Source: CAVQAH01 sp963784195 (lineage in GTDB: Bacteria; Acidobacteriota; Vicinamibacteria; Vicinamibacterales; 2-12-FULL-66-21). Taken from it: 64,000 nt of DNA. Where the stretch lies: positions 62,001 to 126,000 of the forward strand of contig CAWARA010000032.1 of the NCBI GenBank assembly GCA_963784195.1. The letters run 5' to 3'. Of the stretch, positions 42,254 through 52,357 are shown piece after piece. Below the pieces are notes generated by a model, which saw nothing but the letters and a program-made list of their open reading frames with translations, was not told the DNA's origin and ran no database searches. Both the position numbers and the translations under genes were made by a program. Position 1 is the first letter of the stretch. Each line of letters starts with the position of its first letter.

Positions 42254-42270
42254 TACCTGCTCCGTGACCC

Positions 42271-44734
42271 CTACTCCGCGCGCAGGGCACTGACGGGGTC
42301 GAGGCGCATGGCGCGGCGGGCAGGGATGTAACTCGCGATCAGGGCGACGGTGGCGATCACGGCAGGGACGGCAACGAACGTCAGGGGATCCGTGGGAGTG
42401 ACGTCGAAGAGCAGCGAATTCATGGCCCGCGTCAGGAGCCATGCGCCGCCGAGACCGAGGACGGCTCCCGCCGCTGCGAGACCCACCCCCTGACCCACGA
42501 TCAGCCGCAGCACGCGGCCGGGCTGCGCGCCGAGGGCCATCCGGATGCCGATCTCCCGGCGGCGCTGCTCGACGGCATAGCTGAGCACGCCGTGAATCCC
42601 GATCGCGGCCAGGAGCAGCGCGACGCCCGCGAGCAGACCGAGGACGAGCATCGTAAAGCGACGCTCAGACACGGACCGCGATACGGTCTGGGTCAGCGGT
42701 TCGAGACCGAACACGGCAAGCGCTGAGTCCTGCTCGCGAATCACGCTGCGCAGGCTGGAGGCGAGCGACGCAGGATCGCCGGACGTTCTGAGCAGAATGA
42801 CACCGTTGGCGGATGGTGCCTGGGTGTGTGGCGCGTAGACGGCCAGCGGAGGCGCTTCGGCGATCCCGTGGAAGCGCTCGTTCCCAACGATCCCGACGAT
42901 CGTGCGGCGTGCCCCCCAGAACGCAATCTGCTTTCCGAGCGGATCCTGAGACGCGAAGAACCGCTGCGCGGCGGCCTCGTTGATCACGATTACCGGCTGC
43001 GAATCCGTGGTGTCGGAGGTCTGCAGCAGCCGGCCGCGCACGAGCGGAAGGCTGACGGTCCGAAAGTAAGAATCGCTGACGCGCCTGATCGAGATCTCGG
43101 GCCAGGTCCGTGCTTCGGCTTCGCGCCCGACGACGACGAACGAGTTGGTGAAACCGGGATCGAGTGGATGGTGCCCGGCGATCGCCGCTGATTCCACACC
43201 GGGCAGCACCGAAGCACGCCGGAGGACGCCGTCCGCGAAGGCATGGACCTCGTTGAAGCGTGGCCATTTCGAGAAATCTATTGGATACCGCGCCTGGGGA
43301 AGCTGGTATTCGCCTTTGAGAATGCCGGCAGCCTTGAACCCCGGGTCGACCTGCTGCAGGCGCCAGAAGCTGCGGATCAGCAGCGACGCACCGATGACGA
43401 GCATGACGGCGAGCGCCGACTCCGCAACGACCAGCGCGGACCGCAGACGCCCGCGTTCTTTCCCATCGGAACCGCCATATCCGCCTTCCTTGAGGTTGCC
43501 TTGCAGATCGAACTGGAATGCCTGCAGGAGCGGCACGAGCCCGAACACCGTTCCGGCCAGCAGCGAGACGGTCAGCATGATTGCGAGGACGCGGAGATCC
43601 ACCGCGGCGTCGGCGATCCTGGGCACGTCAGCCGGCGCAAGCCCGACGAGACCGCGAAGCGCCAGCACGGCAACCGCGGCGCCGAGCACTGCCGCCATCA
43701 ATGCGAGCAGCAAGCCCTCCGCGATGAATTGTCGCGCCAGCTTGGACATGCCGGCGCCAAGTGCCAGCCTGACGGCCACTTCGCGCCTGCGCGCGCTGCC
43801 GCGCACGAGCAGGAGGTTGGCCACGTTGACACACGCGACGAGCAGCACCAGCCCCACCGCGGCCAGCAGCACCAGTAACGCCGGCCTGTACGGGGCCGAA
43901 GACCACCGCAGACAGCGGCTCGACGAAGATCCCGCGTGCGGCGTTCTCGCGAAAGGCCCGCTCGAGATCCGCAGAGATGGCCGCGAGCTCCGTCTGCGCA
44001 GACGGGACGTCACCGCGCAGGCGTCCGACCATGATGATCGGGTGTGTCGAACGGGGCATCGATTGCGCGCTCTCCTGGAATGGCAGCCAGATGTCCACGC
44101 CGGCCCGTGCTCCGCGGTCCGCGAAGGAGCGGGAATAGTCAGCAGCCGACAGGATCTGGAACACACCGAACTCGGCGCTGTGCGGCATGATGCCGACGAT
44201 GGTGTAGGGCTGATCGTTCAGGGTCAGGGTTCGTCCGATCGCCGCCGAATCGCGGCCGAGCGCACGTGTCCAGAAGGCCTCCCCGATGACGACGACCCGC
44301 GGGCCGCCGGGCGCCGTTTCTTTGGCATCGAAGCCTCGTCCAGCGAGCGGGCTGATACCAAGCATCGGCAGCAGATCGTGGGTGGCTTCGAGAACCTGCA
44401 GCCGGATCGGCTCACCCTGCGGCGGCGCGTAGTTGACTTCCGAGCCCATGAACGCCGCGATCTGCTCGACCTGCTGGGCGCGCTGCTTGTAGTCGAGATA
44501 GTCCGGGAGCGATCCGGGCTCGCGCGTGGTACCCGAATTCCGGTCGGTCTCCCAGATGACCGCCAGGTGGTCGATGTCCCGAACGGGCGCCGACCGCAGC
44601 AGCACGGTGTCGATCACGCTGAAGATGGCGGTGTTGGCACCCACTCCGATGGCCAGCGTCAGGAGTGCAACAATCGTGAAGGCGGGTGCGCGGCCGAGCG
44701 CGCGTGCGGCGAGGCGGAAGTCGTGGCTCCACAT
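42271..44734 (-). pseudogene. ADOP-type ABC permease (MacB/FtsX-like), frameshifted
   Basis: First frame from the ATG at 44734: SHDFRLAARALGRAPAFTIV, IGVGANTAIFSVIDTVLL and a long periplasmic MacB core. It shifts near 43893, where GPVQAGVTG in one frame becomes PYRPALLVLLAAVG in the next; removing one C of a CCCC run restores the family sequence. The second part holds VNVANLLLVRGSARRREVAVRLALG, another periplasmic domain and the last FtsX repeat (RREIGIRMALGAQPGRVLRL, IPARRAMRLDPVSALR). About 820 residues in total, the usual ADOP length. Such permeases need an ATPase; none is adjacent. Confidence 0.88.
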
Positions 44735-44900
44735 GCGAGACGCTCCTATCGTGGCTCTCCGAGTGTGCTAGAAAGCTAGCACCTTGGACGGGAGGCCGCA
44801 CTGGATGGTTTGAACGCCGGCTCCGCCTCTCAGTCCATCGGCCAATCGGCCTCTCCGGCAAACACCCGAATATGAGATCTTCCGCGAAACCGCATCAATC

Positions 44901-45694
44901 ATGACGACCCCCATTCTCCAAATCGACGCCTTTACTTCTCAGCCGTTCGCGGGGAATCCGGCAGCGGTATGCATCCTCAACGGGCAGGTGGACAAGAGAC
45001 TGGATGCAGCGCGTGGCGCGCGAAATGAACCTGTCCGAGACCGCCTTTCTCCGCCAGCAGGAGCAGGGCTACGAACTGCGATGGTTCACCCCGTCGGTCG
45101 AGGTCGACCTGTGCGGGCATGCCACGCTCGCGAGCGCGCATGCGCTGTGGGAGCTCGGCCACCTTCGCAGCGACGAGACGGCTCGATTTCATACGCGCAG
45201 CGGGCTGCTGACTGCCGAGCGCCGGGGTGACTGGATCGAGCTCGACTTCCCCGCGACGCCGCCCGTCGAAGCTGCCGCCCCCAACGGCCTGCTGGCGGCC
45301 ATCGGCGTCTCCCCGGCCTACGTCGGCCGCAGCCGTTTCGACTACATCGTCGAAGTCGAGAACGAGCGGATCGTTCGCGACGCGCGGCCGGACTTCGCGG
45401 CGCTGCGCGGCGTCGAGACGCGGGGCGTGATCGTCACGAGCCGCTCGTCGACACCGGAACGCGATTTCGTTTCGCGTTTCTTTGCGCCTGCCTCCGGCGT
45501 CGACGAGGATCCGGTGACGGGGTCGGCGCACTGCTGCCTCACCCCGTTCTGGAGCGCGCGGCTGAAGAAAGATGCGCTCGTGGCGCACCAGATATCAGCC
45601 AGAGGTGGCGTGCTGAAAGGTACGAGTCGACGGCGCGCGGGTCCGGCTGTCGGGTCAGGCCGTAACCGTGCTCCGCGGCCAGTTGCTGGCGTAG
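44901..45694 (+). pseudogene. PhzF-family isomerase-like protein, frameshifted twice
   Basis: Frame one (from the ATG at 44901): ILQIDAFTSQPFAGNPAAVC, the PhzF start. Frame two, from about 44990: MQRVAREMNLSETAFL with the catalytic Glu of NLSETAF, FTPSVEVDLCGHATLASAHA and DEDPVTGSAHCCL. Frame three, from about 45619: VRVDGARVRLSGQAVTVLRG to the stop at 45694. Each joint needs one base. The assembled protein is about 263 residues, normal for the family. Two indels in one gene suggest decay or poor local sequence quality. Confidence 0.85.
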
Positions 45695-45703
45695 ACTGGA
45701 ATC

Positions 45704-46192
45704 ATGGTCACCCGACCTTCACGGGCTGACGAGGCTGAAGCGGTCGCGGCGCTCATCACGCTCGCCTATCGAGTCGAAGATTTTTTCGTCACCGGCGATC
45801 GCACGGATGCAGCCGATGTTCGCCGGCGAATGCAGCATGGCGAGTTCCTGGTGCTGGAGGATCCTGCGGGGACACTCGCTGGCTGCGTCTACGTCGAGCT
45901 GCGCAACGAACGCGGCTACTTCGGGATGCTCTCGGTCGATCCGGCTCGTCAGGGTCAGGGACTCGGACGAGCGCTCGTCGCCGCGGCTGAAGCACGCTGT
46001 CAGGCCGCGGGATGCCACGAAATGGAAATCGAAGTCGTCAATCTCAGAACGGAGCTGCCGCCGTTCTATAGCCGGCTTGGCTATACGCCAGAAAGTACCC
46101 GCGCGTTCCCTTCGGACGAGCGCGTGACGCAACCGTGTCACTTCATCGTGATGGCCAAACCTCTAGCAGCGATTCCGCACGCCGCTGACTGA
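45704..46192 (+). CDS. GNAT-family N-acetyltransferase
   Basis: 162 residues. The acetyl-CoA loop is VDPARQGQGLGRALVAAAEARC, preceded by GCVYVELRNERGYFGMLSV (beta strands) and followed by LPPFYSRLGYTPE. Substrate unknown. It starts 9 bases after the PhzF stop. Confidence 0.9.
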   Translation: MVTRPSRADEAEAVAALITLAYRVEDFFVTGDRTDAADVRRRMQHGEFLVLEDPAGTLAGCVYVELRNERGYFGMLSVDPARQGQGLGRALVAAAEARCQAAGCHEMEIEVVNLRTELPPFYSRLGYTPESTRAFPSDERVTQPCHFIVMAKPLAAIPHAAD

Positions 46193-46226
46193 TCGGGATT
46201 CCAGCTCAACCGCCAGATGGCGGGTT

Positions 46227-46541
46227 TTGCTATTCGGCATACCGTGCGGCATTGTCCAAACTTCACGACGCCTCGCGACGGCATACGAAAAATGTGCTGA
46301 AATTTGTCGTGAGTGTACTGGCCGCGAGTTTGCAATAGTGGAATGCATGGGTGCACGACGACTTCTCGATCGCCAGGCAGGTCAGGTTCCTGAAATCCGC
46401 GTGGAGGGAGACAACGTCACGTTCTGTCTCGACATCGCGGGCACAGGAAAATCAAGACGTCTCGTACTTCGCTGCGACGCCGAGGGAAATGTTTGGGCGT
46501 CAGTGGTGGATCAGAATACGAGCGCGCGACGCAAAAATTAG
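46227..46541 (+). CDS. Hypothetical small protein in an AT-richer patch
   Basis: 104 residues with several Cys residues near the N-terminus (CAEICRECTGREFAIVEC) and a C-terminal half rich in beta-forming residues (VTFCLDIAGTGKSRRLVLRCD). I recognise no family. The surrounding bases are less GC-rich than neighbouring genes, which suggests acquired or non-coding DNA. Bases 46542-46651 show nothing further. Confidence 0.35.
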   Translation: MLFGIPCGIVQTSRRLATAYEKCAEICRECTGREFAIVECMGARRLLDRQAGQVPEIRVEGDNVTFCLDIAGTGKSRRLVLRCDAEGNVWASVVDQNTSARRKN

Positions 46542-46651
46542 AGTCCTGCCGGCCTTCTCACTTCTTGCCATTTCTTCTCGGGGCCAGAACTAAACACTCC
46601 GCGACCAGAACAATCGACGTGAGGGAGTAGAATCCACGCAGGAGCTGCTCC

Positions 46652-47536
46652 CTGACCTCTCCGCTGTTCGCCACCGCTTCCCTCGCACACCGCATCGAGC
46701 GCGCCGAACGTCAGCTGATTGCCGAAGGCGCGGCAGCGGCCAACACTCGTCTCGAGCGACCGTCTCTGGTTGCCCCGATCGCCGGCGGTGTGGCGGTATT
46801 CGTCGAGCCTGGATCGCCCTTCAACAAGGTCGCCGGGCTTGGTTTCGAGGGCGTGCCGGATGAACATGCGCTCGCTGAGCTCGAGCGGCAGTTCGACGAA
46901 TGCGAGTGTCCCATCCAGGTCGAACTCTCGTCGCTCGCCAATCCAGCCATCGGTCGTCTGCTGACGGCACGCGGTTTCGAGCTGATCGGCTTCGAAAACG
47001 TGCTCGGGCTGCCCCTCGCGCCCGAGGCAATCGAAAACCTTCCGCAGGGTCCACCTGATCGATCGGTCGTGGTCTTGCGAGCGGGCCCTGCAGATGCTGA
47101 CGGGTGGATGCACGCGGTCACGACGGGATTCATGCACCCGGATACATTCGACGGCCCGTCGTCTCACGAGTCGTTCGAGCGGGAACTGCTCGAACGGATC
47201 TATGCCGACCTGGCTGCAGTGCCGTCCTACGAGCGATATGTCGCGCGTCGCGACGGCGAGGTAGCCGGCGGCGCCAGCTTGCGGATCGACGAAGGCGTCG
47301 CGCAGCTCTGCGGCGCCGCCACCTTGCCAGAACATCGCCGGCACGGCGTGCAGACGGCGCTTCTGCATCATCGTCTCGTCAAGTCAGCGCGTCGCGGGTG
47401 CGACGTCGCGATCGTGACGACGCAACCCGGATCGAAGTCGCAGCAGAACGTGCAGAAATTCGGGTTCGCCCTGCTCTACGCGCGCGCGATTCTCGTACGT
47501 CCCGTCAGGGGTGAGAAAGAAACGCGTCAATCGTAA
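46652..47536 (+). CDS. GNAT-family N-acetyltransferase, probable CTG start
   Basis: The clear domain is at the C-terminus: GGASLRIDEGVAQLCGAATL, then LPEHRRHGVQTALLHHRLV (acetyl-CoA loop) and VQKFGFALLYARAIL. The N-terminal part SPLFATASLAHRIERAERQL continues into VAPIAGGVAVFVEPGSP and looks native, yet no ATG, GTG or TTG precedes it after the in-frame stop at 46628. A CTG at 46652 has AGGAG seven bases upstream and is annotated as the start. The first GTG (46790) would remove 46 residues. A mutated start codon is the main alternative. Confidence 0.8.
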   Translation: MTSPLFATASLAHRIERAERQLIAEGAAAANTRLERPSLVAPIAGGVAVFVEPGSPFNKVAGLGFEGVPDEHALAELERQFDECECPIQVELSSLANPAIGRLLTARGFELIGFENVLGLPLAPEAIENLPQGPPDRSVVVLRAGPADADGWMHAVTTGFMHPDTFDGPSSHESFERELLERIYADLAAVPSYERYVARRDGEVAGGASLRIDEGVAQLCGAATLPEHRRHGVQTALLHHRLVKSARRGCDVAIVTTQPGSKSQQNVQKFGFALLYARAILVRPVRGEKETRQS

Positions 47537-47609
47537 GTGCGGCTGCTGTCTATTGAAAAGGAGAGTTCGCGGCGCCCCTAACGAACACATTGGGAGTTGA
47601 CGCGTTCCA

Positions 47610-48689
47610 CTAACGCAGCACCTCGCCGAACAGCCGTCGGAAGTTCCCGCCGAGAATCTTGTCGACGTCTGACGCGGGATAGCCGCGGCTGCGCAACCGC
47701 TCGCGGATCGTGTCCATCCGCCGCGGGTGATTGAGCTCGCTGATGAAGAACGGCCAGCGGAAGCTCGCGGCGTTGACGGGGCGCAGCCGGGACAGCTCCG
47801 CGATCAGTCTCTGTTTCTCGGCTTCGGTGTCCGGTATGCGGCGGTGCTCGCGGTCGCTGCCAATTCCGACGTGCTCGACACCGGCGATCTTCACCGCATG
47901 GTCGATGTGCCGCACGTAGTCGTCCAGCGTATTCCGCTCCTTCGCCCCGAGATACGGATTGATCTGGTAGATCCCGATGACCCCGCCGCGATCGGCGAGC
48001 GCCCGCAGCGCGTCGTCGCTCTTGTTGCGCGGATGGTCGTACACCGCCTTACACCCAGCGTGCGTGATGGCCGCCGGCAGCTTCGACGTCTTGATGCCCT
48101 CCAGCGTTGTCGCCATCCCTGAGTGCGACACGTCGACGAGGATGCCCATCGCGTTCATCCGCTCGACCAGCTCGATGCCGAACGTGCTCAAGCCGCTGTT
48201 CGTGCGCTCGAGGCATCCGTCGCCGACGAGGTTCCGGGTGTTGTAGGTCAGCTGGATGATGCGGACGTCCAGGTTGTACAGGGTCTTCAGTCGCTCCACG
48301 TCGTCCTGAACCGGCGACGCGTTCTGCGTGTAATAGATGATGCCAATCGTACCCTTGTCCGCAGCCGTATCGAGATCGCTGCCGCGCGTGACCTTGAGGA
48401 AACGATCCGGATGGGACTTGATGTGAGCGTCGAAGCCTTTCACCTCCTGCGCCATCTCGTCGAAGGCTGTCGGGCCCTGCACCGCCGGATTGCCGACCGT
48501 GACCACGCAGCCGCGGAGTCCACTGGCGCGAATCTCGTCGATCAACGCCATGTCGTAGTCGAGGTGGATCTCTCCGAGACCATCGATCGCGGACGAGGAT
48601 GGCTTCTGCGCGCCGCGGAGCGGCGACCGCCACGCCAGCGTCAGTCCACTGGCCACCGCCAGCTGCCGCAGAACGTCACGCCTTCGCAT
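47610..48689 (-). CDS. Exported membrane dipeptidase (M19), atypical subfamily
   Basis: 359 residues from the ATG at 48689, whose product starts with a basic, Tat-like segment (MRRRDVLRQLAVASGLTLAW). M19 features: YYTQNASPVQDDVERLKTLY, QLTYNTRNLVGDGCLERTN, VDVSHSGMATTL, ITHAGCKAVYDHPRNKSDD, VGIGSDREH and a C-terminal ILGGNFRRLFGEVL. The usual N-terminal DGHNDxP metal motif is replaced by IDGLGEIHLDYDMA, as in an exported subfamily of M19 proteins. Zn-dependent dipeptidase activity is inferred from the family. Confidence 0.87.
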   Translation of the reverse strand: MRRRDVLRQLAVASGLTLAWRSPLRGAQKPSSSAIDGLGEIHLDYDMALIDEIRASGLRGCVVTVGNPAVQGPTAFDEMAQEVKGFDAHIKSHPDRFLKVTRGSDLDTAADKGTIGIIYYTQNASPVQDDVERLKTLYNLDVRIIQLTYNTRNLVGDGCLERTNSGLSTFGIELVERMNAMGILVDVSHSGMATTLEGIKTSKLPAAITHAGCKAVYDHPRNKSDDALRALADRGGVIGIYQINPYLGAKERNTLDDYVRHIDHAVKIAGVEHVGIGSDREHRRIPDTEAEKQRLIAELSRLRPVNAASFRWPFFISELNHPRRMDTIRERLRSRGYPASDVDKILGGNFRRLFGEVLR

Positions 48690-48847
48690 AGATGGCCGAT
48701 TATAGAGGAGGCGCGGATGAGCTCCCACGAAATGAGCGGCGGCGGCGAGCGTCCTAGCTGCGTTCCGCGACTGACCCATGACCCGTTCGGGAGGAAAGAT
48801 TCGGTGGCGACCCCCCGGGCTATACTGCCCGACCACGGGAGGTCAGC

Positions 48848-50599
48848 ATGGGTCGAACTCGCGCCCTTCTGGTGTGCGCACTGCTGGTGATGGTCGTCAC
48901 CCCGACGAGCGTACGCGTGAATCTGTCACAACCGGCCGACGGGTCGATCGTGGTTCGAGTCGGCGCGAGTCTCGCCAGGGAATCAGTCGATGGACGTCTC
49001 CTCCTACTGATAACGAAGGATGACTCGCGGGAGCCGCGGTTCCAGGTCACCGCGACCAGCCTGTCGTCGGCCCAAGTCTTCGGCATCGACGTCGAGGGCG
49101 TGAAGGGGGGCGACGAGCGTGCCTTCAATGCGGGCGTGCTCGGCTATCCGCTCGAGTCACTCGCTGACCTTCCGGCCGGCGAGTACACGGTGCAGGCGCT
49201 TCTACACAAATACGAGACGTTCCGTCTGTCCACCGGACACACCGTCAAGCTGCCGATGGATCGTGGCGAGGGCCAGCAATGGAACCTCGCGCCGGGCAAT
49301 CTCTATAGTGCGCCGCAAACCGTGCGCTGGGAGGGCGGACGTGGCGACCCGATTCGCATCGACGTCGATCGCGTGATACCACCGCTGAAGACGCCTGCCG
49401 ACACGAAGTATGTGAAGCACGTGCGCATCCGCAGCGAACTGCTGTCGAAGTTCTGGGGCCGCGACATGTTCCTCGGCGCGCACGTCCTCTTACCAGAAGG
49501 CTTCGACACGCACCCGGAGGCGCGCTACCCGCTCATTGTCAATCACGGGCACTTCCCTGCGGATCTCGGCAACTGGCGCGAAACGCCAGCGGATCCCGCC
49601 GTGAAATGCGAGTACAGCGAGCGCTTTCAGCTCGACTGCTACAACCGCATCCAGCAGCAAGCGGCATACGACTTCTACAAGGAGTGGACCGGGCCCAACT
49701 TCCCGCGCGTGCTGGTGATCGAGATTCAGCACGCCAATCCGTATTACGACGACTCCTATGCCGTGAATTCGGCCAACTTGGGACCGTACGGCGACGCGAT
49801 CATGAAGGAGCTCGTACCGCACATCGAGTCGAAGTTCCGCGGCATCGGTGCCGGCTGGGCACGCGCGACGTATGGCGGATCGACGGGCGGATGGGAAGCG
49901 CTGGCCGTGCAGATGTTCTACCCCGACGACTTCAACGCGGCCTACGCGGCGTGTCCTGATCCGATCGACTTCCGCGCCTTCACCGTCGTCGACATCTATA
50001 AGGACGCGAATGCGGACTGGGCCGACGGTCCGTTCATGAAAGTGCCGCGTCCCGGCCACCGCAATTATCTCGGCCACGTCCAGGCGACGGTCGAGCAGAT
50101 GAACCGGATGGAGCTGGTACTCGGAACGAAGACGCGCAGCGGCCAGCAGTGGGACATCTGGGAGGCAGTCTACTCGCCGCAGGGGCCGGACGGTTACCCC
50201 GCGCGCATCTGGGACAAACGCACGGGAGCCATCGACAAGAAGGTCGCGGAGCACTGGAAGGAGAACTACGACCTGTCCTGGATTCTGCGGCGCGACTGGA
50301 ACCGCGGTCTCGGCAAGAAGCTCGAAGGCAAGATTCACCTCTACGTCGGCGACATGGACAACTATTACCTGAACAACGCCGTGTACCTGGTCGAGGAGTT
50401 CCTGAAGACGACGAAGGATCCGGCGTACGGTGGCGAGGTGACGTATGGCGATCGGGCCGAGCACTGCTGGAACGGCGACCCGACGCGCGCGAACGCATAC
50501 TCGCGCCTGCGCTATCACCAGATGTTCATTCCGAGGTTCGTCGAGCGGGCACGCAAGACGGCGCCGCAGGGAGCTGACCTGAAGTCATGGCGGTACTAA
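48848..50599 (+). CDS. Secreted alpha/beta-hydrolase esterase
   Basis: 583 residues. A signal peptide (ALLVCALLVMVVTPTSV) and an N-terminal beta-rich domain of about 190 residues precede a hydrolase core: YPLIVNHGHFPADLGN, ATYGGSTGGWEALAVQM with the nucleophile in GGSTGG, then GDMDNYYLN and RAEHCWNGD as likely Asp and His sites. It fits the esterase D / enterochelin-esterase-like group (Esterase, PF00756). Substrate unknown. Confidence 0.85.
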   Translation: MGRTRALLVCALLVMVVTPTSVRVNLSQPADGSIVVRVGASLARESVDGRLLLLITKDDSREPRFQVTATSLSSAQVFGIDVEGVKGGDERAFNAGVLGYPLESLADLPAGEYTVQALLHKYETFRLSTGHTVKLPMDRGEGQQWNLAPGNLYSAPQTVRWEGGRGDPIRIDVDRVIPPLKTPADTKYVKHVRIRSELLSKFWGRDMFLGAHVLLPEGFDTHPEARYPLIVNHGHFPADLGNWRETPADPAVKCEYSERFQLDCYNRIQQQAAYDFYKEWTGPNFPRVLVIEIQHANPYYDDSYAVNSANLGPYGDAIMKELVPHIESKFRGIGAGWARATYGGSTGGWEALAVQMFYPDDFNAAYAACPDPIDFRAFTVVDIYKDANADWADGPFMKVPRPGHRNYLGHVQATVEQMNRMELVLGTKTRSGQQWDIWEAVYSPQGPDGYPARIWDKRTGAIDKKVAEHWKENYDLSWILRRDWNRGLGKKLEGKIHLYVGDMDNYYLNNAVYLVEEFLKTTKDPAYGGEVTYGDRAEHCWNGDPTRANAYSRLRYHQMFIPRFVERARKTAPQGADLKSWRY

Positions 50600-50666
50600 G
50601 CGCACACATCGCCCGGTCCGCTCGGTACGCTTGTCCCGGTCCTGATCACTCAGTAACCAAGAACTT

Positions 50667-50695
50667 TTGGAAGTTGGGAGTTGGATGTTGGGAAT
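50667..50695. repeat. Heptamer array, TTGGGAG type
   Basis: TTGGAAG, TTGGGAG, TTGGATG, TTGGGAA in tandem in the gap between the convergent esterase and rhodanese genes. The same unit, inverted, forms the array at 60270-60384. Confidence 0.7.
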
Positions 50696-51303
50696 TAGGG
50701 TTGCCCCTTCTCCACAGGAAACCCTCGCTCGTTCCAATCGACCATCCCCCCGACGACGAGCCTGACGTCGCGGCCGTGGCGATGCAGGATCGAGGCGACG
50801 AGCGAGCTGCGAACTTCGTCGCCACAGATGACCGCCAGAGGGCCAGTCGGGGCCTCTCCGGCCCGTGACCACGCATCGGTCCAGGACAACCAGGATGCGC
50901 CAGGCACGTGGGCGTGCTTGAACTCGAAGCGGTCGCGCGCATCGATGGCCTGCAGTGAGCTGCCCGCTTGCGCGAGATCGTCGACGCTGATGACGGCGAT
51001 GGTCGCCGTCGGCAGGCCTGCAGCACGCCAGCCCGCCAGACCGCCCTCGAGATGTCCAAGGATGTTGAACCCGGCCTCGCGCATCAGATCGACAGCGACC
51101 TTCGCGATGGCCTCGGGCTCGGCGTGGACGAGATACGCCGGCTCGCGCGAGAGCGCCATGTCCGCGCGATCGGCGAGGTCCGCGCGATTGAATTGCAGGT
51201 TGACAGCCCCCGGCACGTGCGCTTTCGCAAAAACCCGAGGCAGCCGCATGTCGAGGAGAACCGCGCCGGACTGCTGGGCGGCAGCGACCTCAGCGGGTGT
51301 CAT
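50695..51303 (-). CDS. Two-domain rhodanese-like sulfurtransferase, active-site Cys not conserved in domain 1
   Basis: 202 residues. Two rhodanese-like domains: LLDMRLPRVFAKAHVPGAVN (residues about 12-100) and AIDARDRFEFKHAHVPGASW (about 110-198). The first lacks a cysteine at the expected loop (YLVHAEPEA); the second has AVICGDEVRSS with a Cys. It ends the DsrE-TusA-MBL operon, its ATG overlapping the MBL stop as ATGA. A role in moving sulfane sulfur is likely. Confidence 0.85.
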   Translation of the reverse strand: MTPAEVAAAQQSGAVLLDMRLPRVFAKAHVPGAVNLQFNRADLADRADMALSREPAYLVHAEPEAIAKVAVDLMREAGFNILGHLEGGLAGWRAAGLPTATIAVISVDDLAQAGSSLQAIDARDRFEFKHAHVPGASWLSWTDAWSRAGEAPTGPLAVICGDEVRSSLVASILHRHGRDVRLVVGGMVDWNERGFPVEKGQP

Positions 51304-52085
51304 ACCACGGCCCTCTCTTCGGCTATCAGCCCCAGATTGCGTGATTTGATTCCCGCGTAGTTGGCTGGGAACGGTTTCGCAGTCTCCTTGACGAACCGCG
51401 CAAACGTCTCGGCATCGGGCTGCTGCATCGCCTGATTGAACCGCTTCTCGAAGTAGATCGTCGATGAAACTTTGCCACTCATGTTGATGCCACCGCACGC
51501 CGAGCCGCCGTAGTGCCCCGGATAGACCTCCACGTGGTCCGGGAGCGTGAAGAGCCTCGTCCTGATCGACTGGTACTGCATCCTGGCGCGCTCGCTTTCG
51601 TCCAGCACGTCGAGCGCCTGATCGCCGATCAGGAGATCCGGACGACCGACATCGCCGACGAACAGCGAGTCACCGGTCAGAACGAACCACGGCTCCCCGC
51701 TGCGGGCGCGATCGGTTACGAGGAACGCTACGTGCTCGGGCGTATGCCCAGGCGTCGCCAGTACCTGCACGTGAACCTGTCCGATCGTCAGCGTCTGGAG
51801 ATCCTCGAGCGGAGTGAACGAGTACTTCACAGGAGCCGTGTGGAACAGACGGTGGTCAGCGCCAAACGCCTCGGCGAGCTCGCGCGCGCACGAGATGAAG
51901 TCAGCGTGGACGTGAGTCTCGAGCACGTGGGTCACCGCCAATCCGCGGTCGGCGGCCTCGAGCACGTAGTGGTCGACGCCGAGATCCGCGATCGGGTCCA
52001 CGACGATGGCTTCCTTCGAGCGCACGCAGCCGACCAGGTACGAGGCCTGGCCGAGGTTCTCGTACCGAAATTGTTTGAGGATCAC
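51300..52085 (-). CDS. Persulfide dioxygenase-like MBL-fold hydrolase
   Basis: 261 residues from the GTG at 52085, which overlaps the TusA stop. Metal motifs: THVLETHVHADFISCAREL, PGHTPEHVAF, GDSLFVGDVGRPDLL and VYPGHYGGSACG. The FVGDVGRPD loop and single-metal ligand set are those of ETHE1-like persulfide dioxygenases, which oxidise glutathione persulfide to sulfite. In this operon sulfane sulfur detoxification is the likely role. Confidence 0.9.
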   Translation of the reverse strand: MILKQFRYENLGQASYLVGCVRSKEAIVVDPIADLGVDHYVLEAADRGLAVTHVLETHVHADFISCARELAEAFGADHRLFHTAPVKYSFTPLEDLQTLTIGQVHVQVLATPGHTPEHVAFLVTDRARSGEPWFVLTGDSLFVGDVGRPDLLIGDQALDVLDESERARMQYQSIRTRLFTLPDHVEVYPGHYGGSACGGINMSGKVSSTIYFEKRFNQAMQQPDAETFARFVKETAKPFPANYAGIKSRNLGLIAEERAVV

Positions 52086-52327
52086 TCCTCCTCCCCCTTG
52101 CGTACGAAAAACACGAGCGCGCCGCCTTCCTCCCGCCATTCCAGGAGCTCGTTGCCACTGTCTTCCGCCCATGCGGGAAAATCGGCAATCGCACCGCGGT
52201 CGGTTGCGATCACCTTGAGGATCTGACCGGTGGCGAGGGACTTCATCTCTTTCCCGGCTTTGACGATGGGCATCGGACACAGCAGTCCGCGGGCATCGAG
52301 GGTCTTGTCTTCTGTAATGGCAGCCAT
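52082..52327 (-). CDS. tusA: TusA-family sulfurtransferase
   Basis: 81 residues: LDARGLLCPMPIVKAGKEM, with the conserved CPxP cysteine that carries persulfide sulfur, and a C-terminal FFVRKG strand. Its stop overlaps the MBL gene start (GTGA). TusA hands sulfur between proteins; its neighbours here are a DsrE-like and a rhodanese-like protein. Confidence 0.94.
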   Translation of the reverse strand: MAAITEDKTLDARGLLCPMPIVKAGKEMKSLATGQILKVIATDRGAIADFPAWAEDSGNELLEWREEGGALVFFVRKGEEE

Positions 52328-52357
52328 GGATATCCTTCGCCGCGCGCGCGGCTACGG

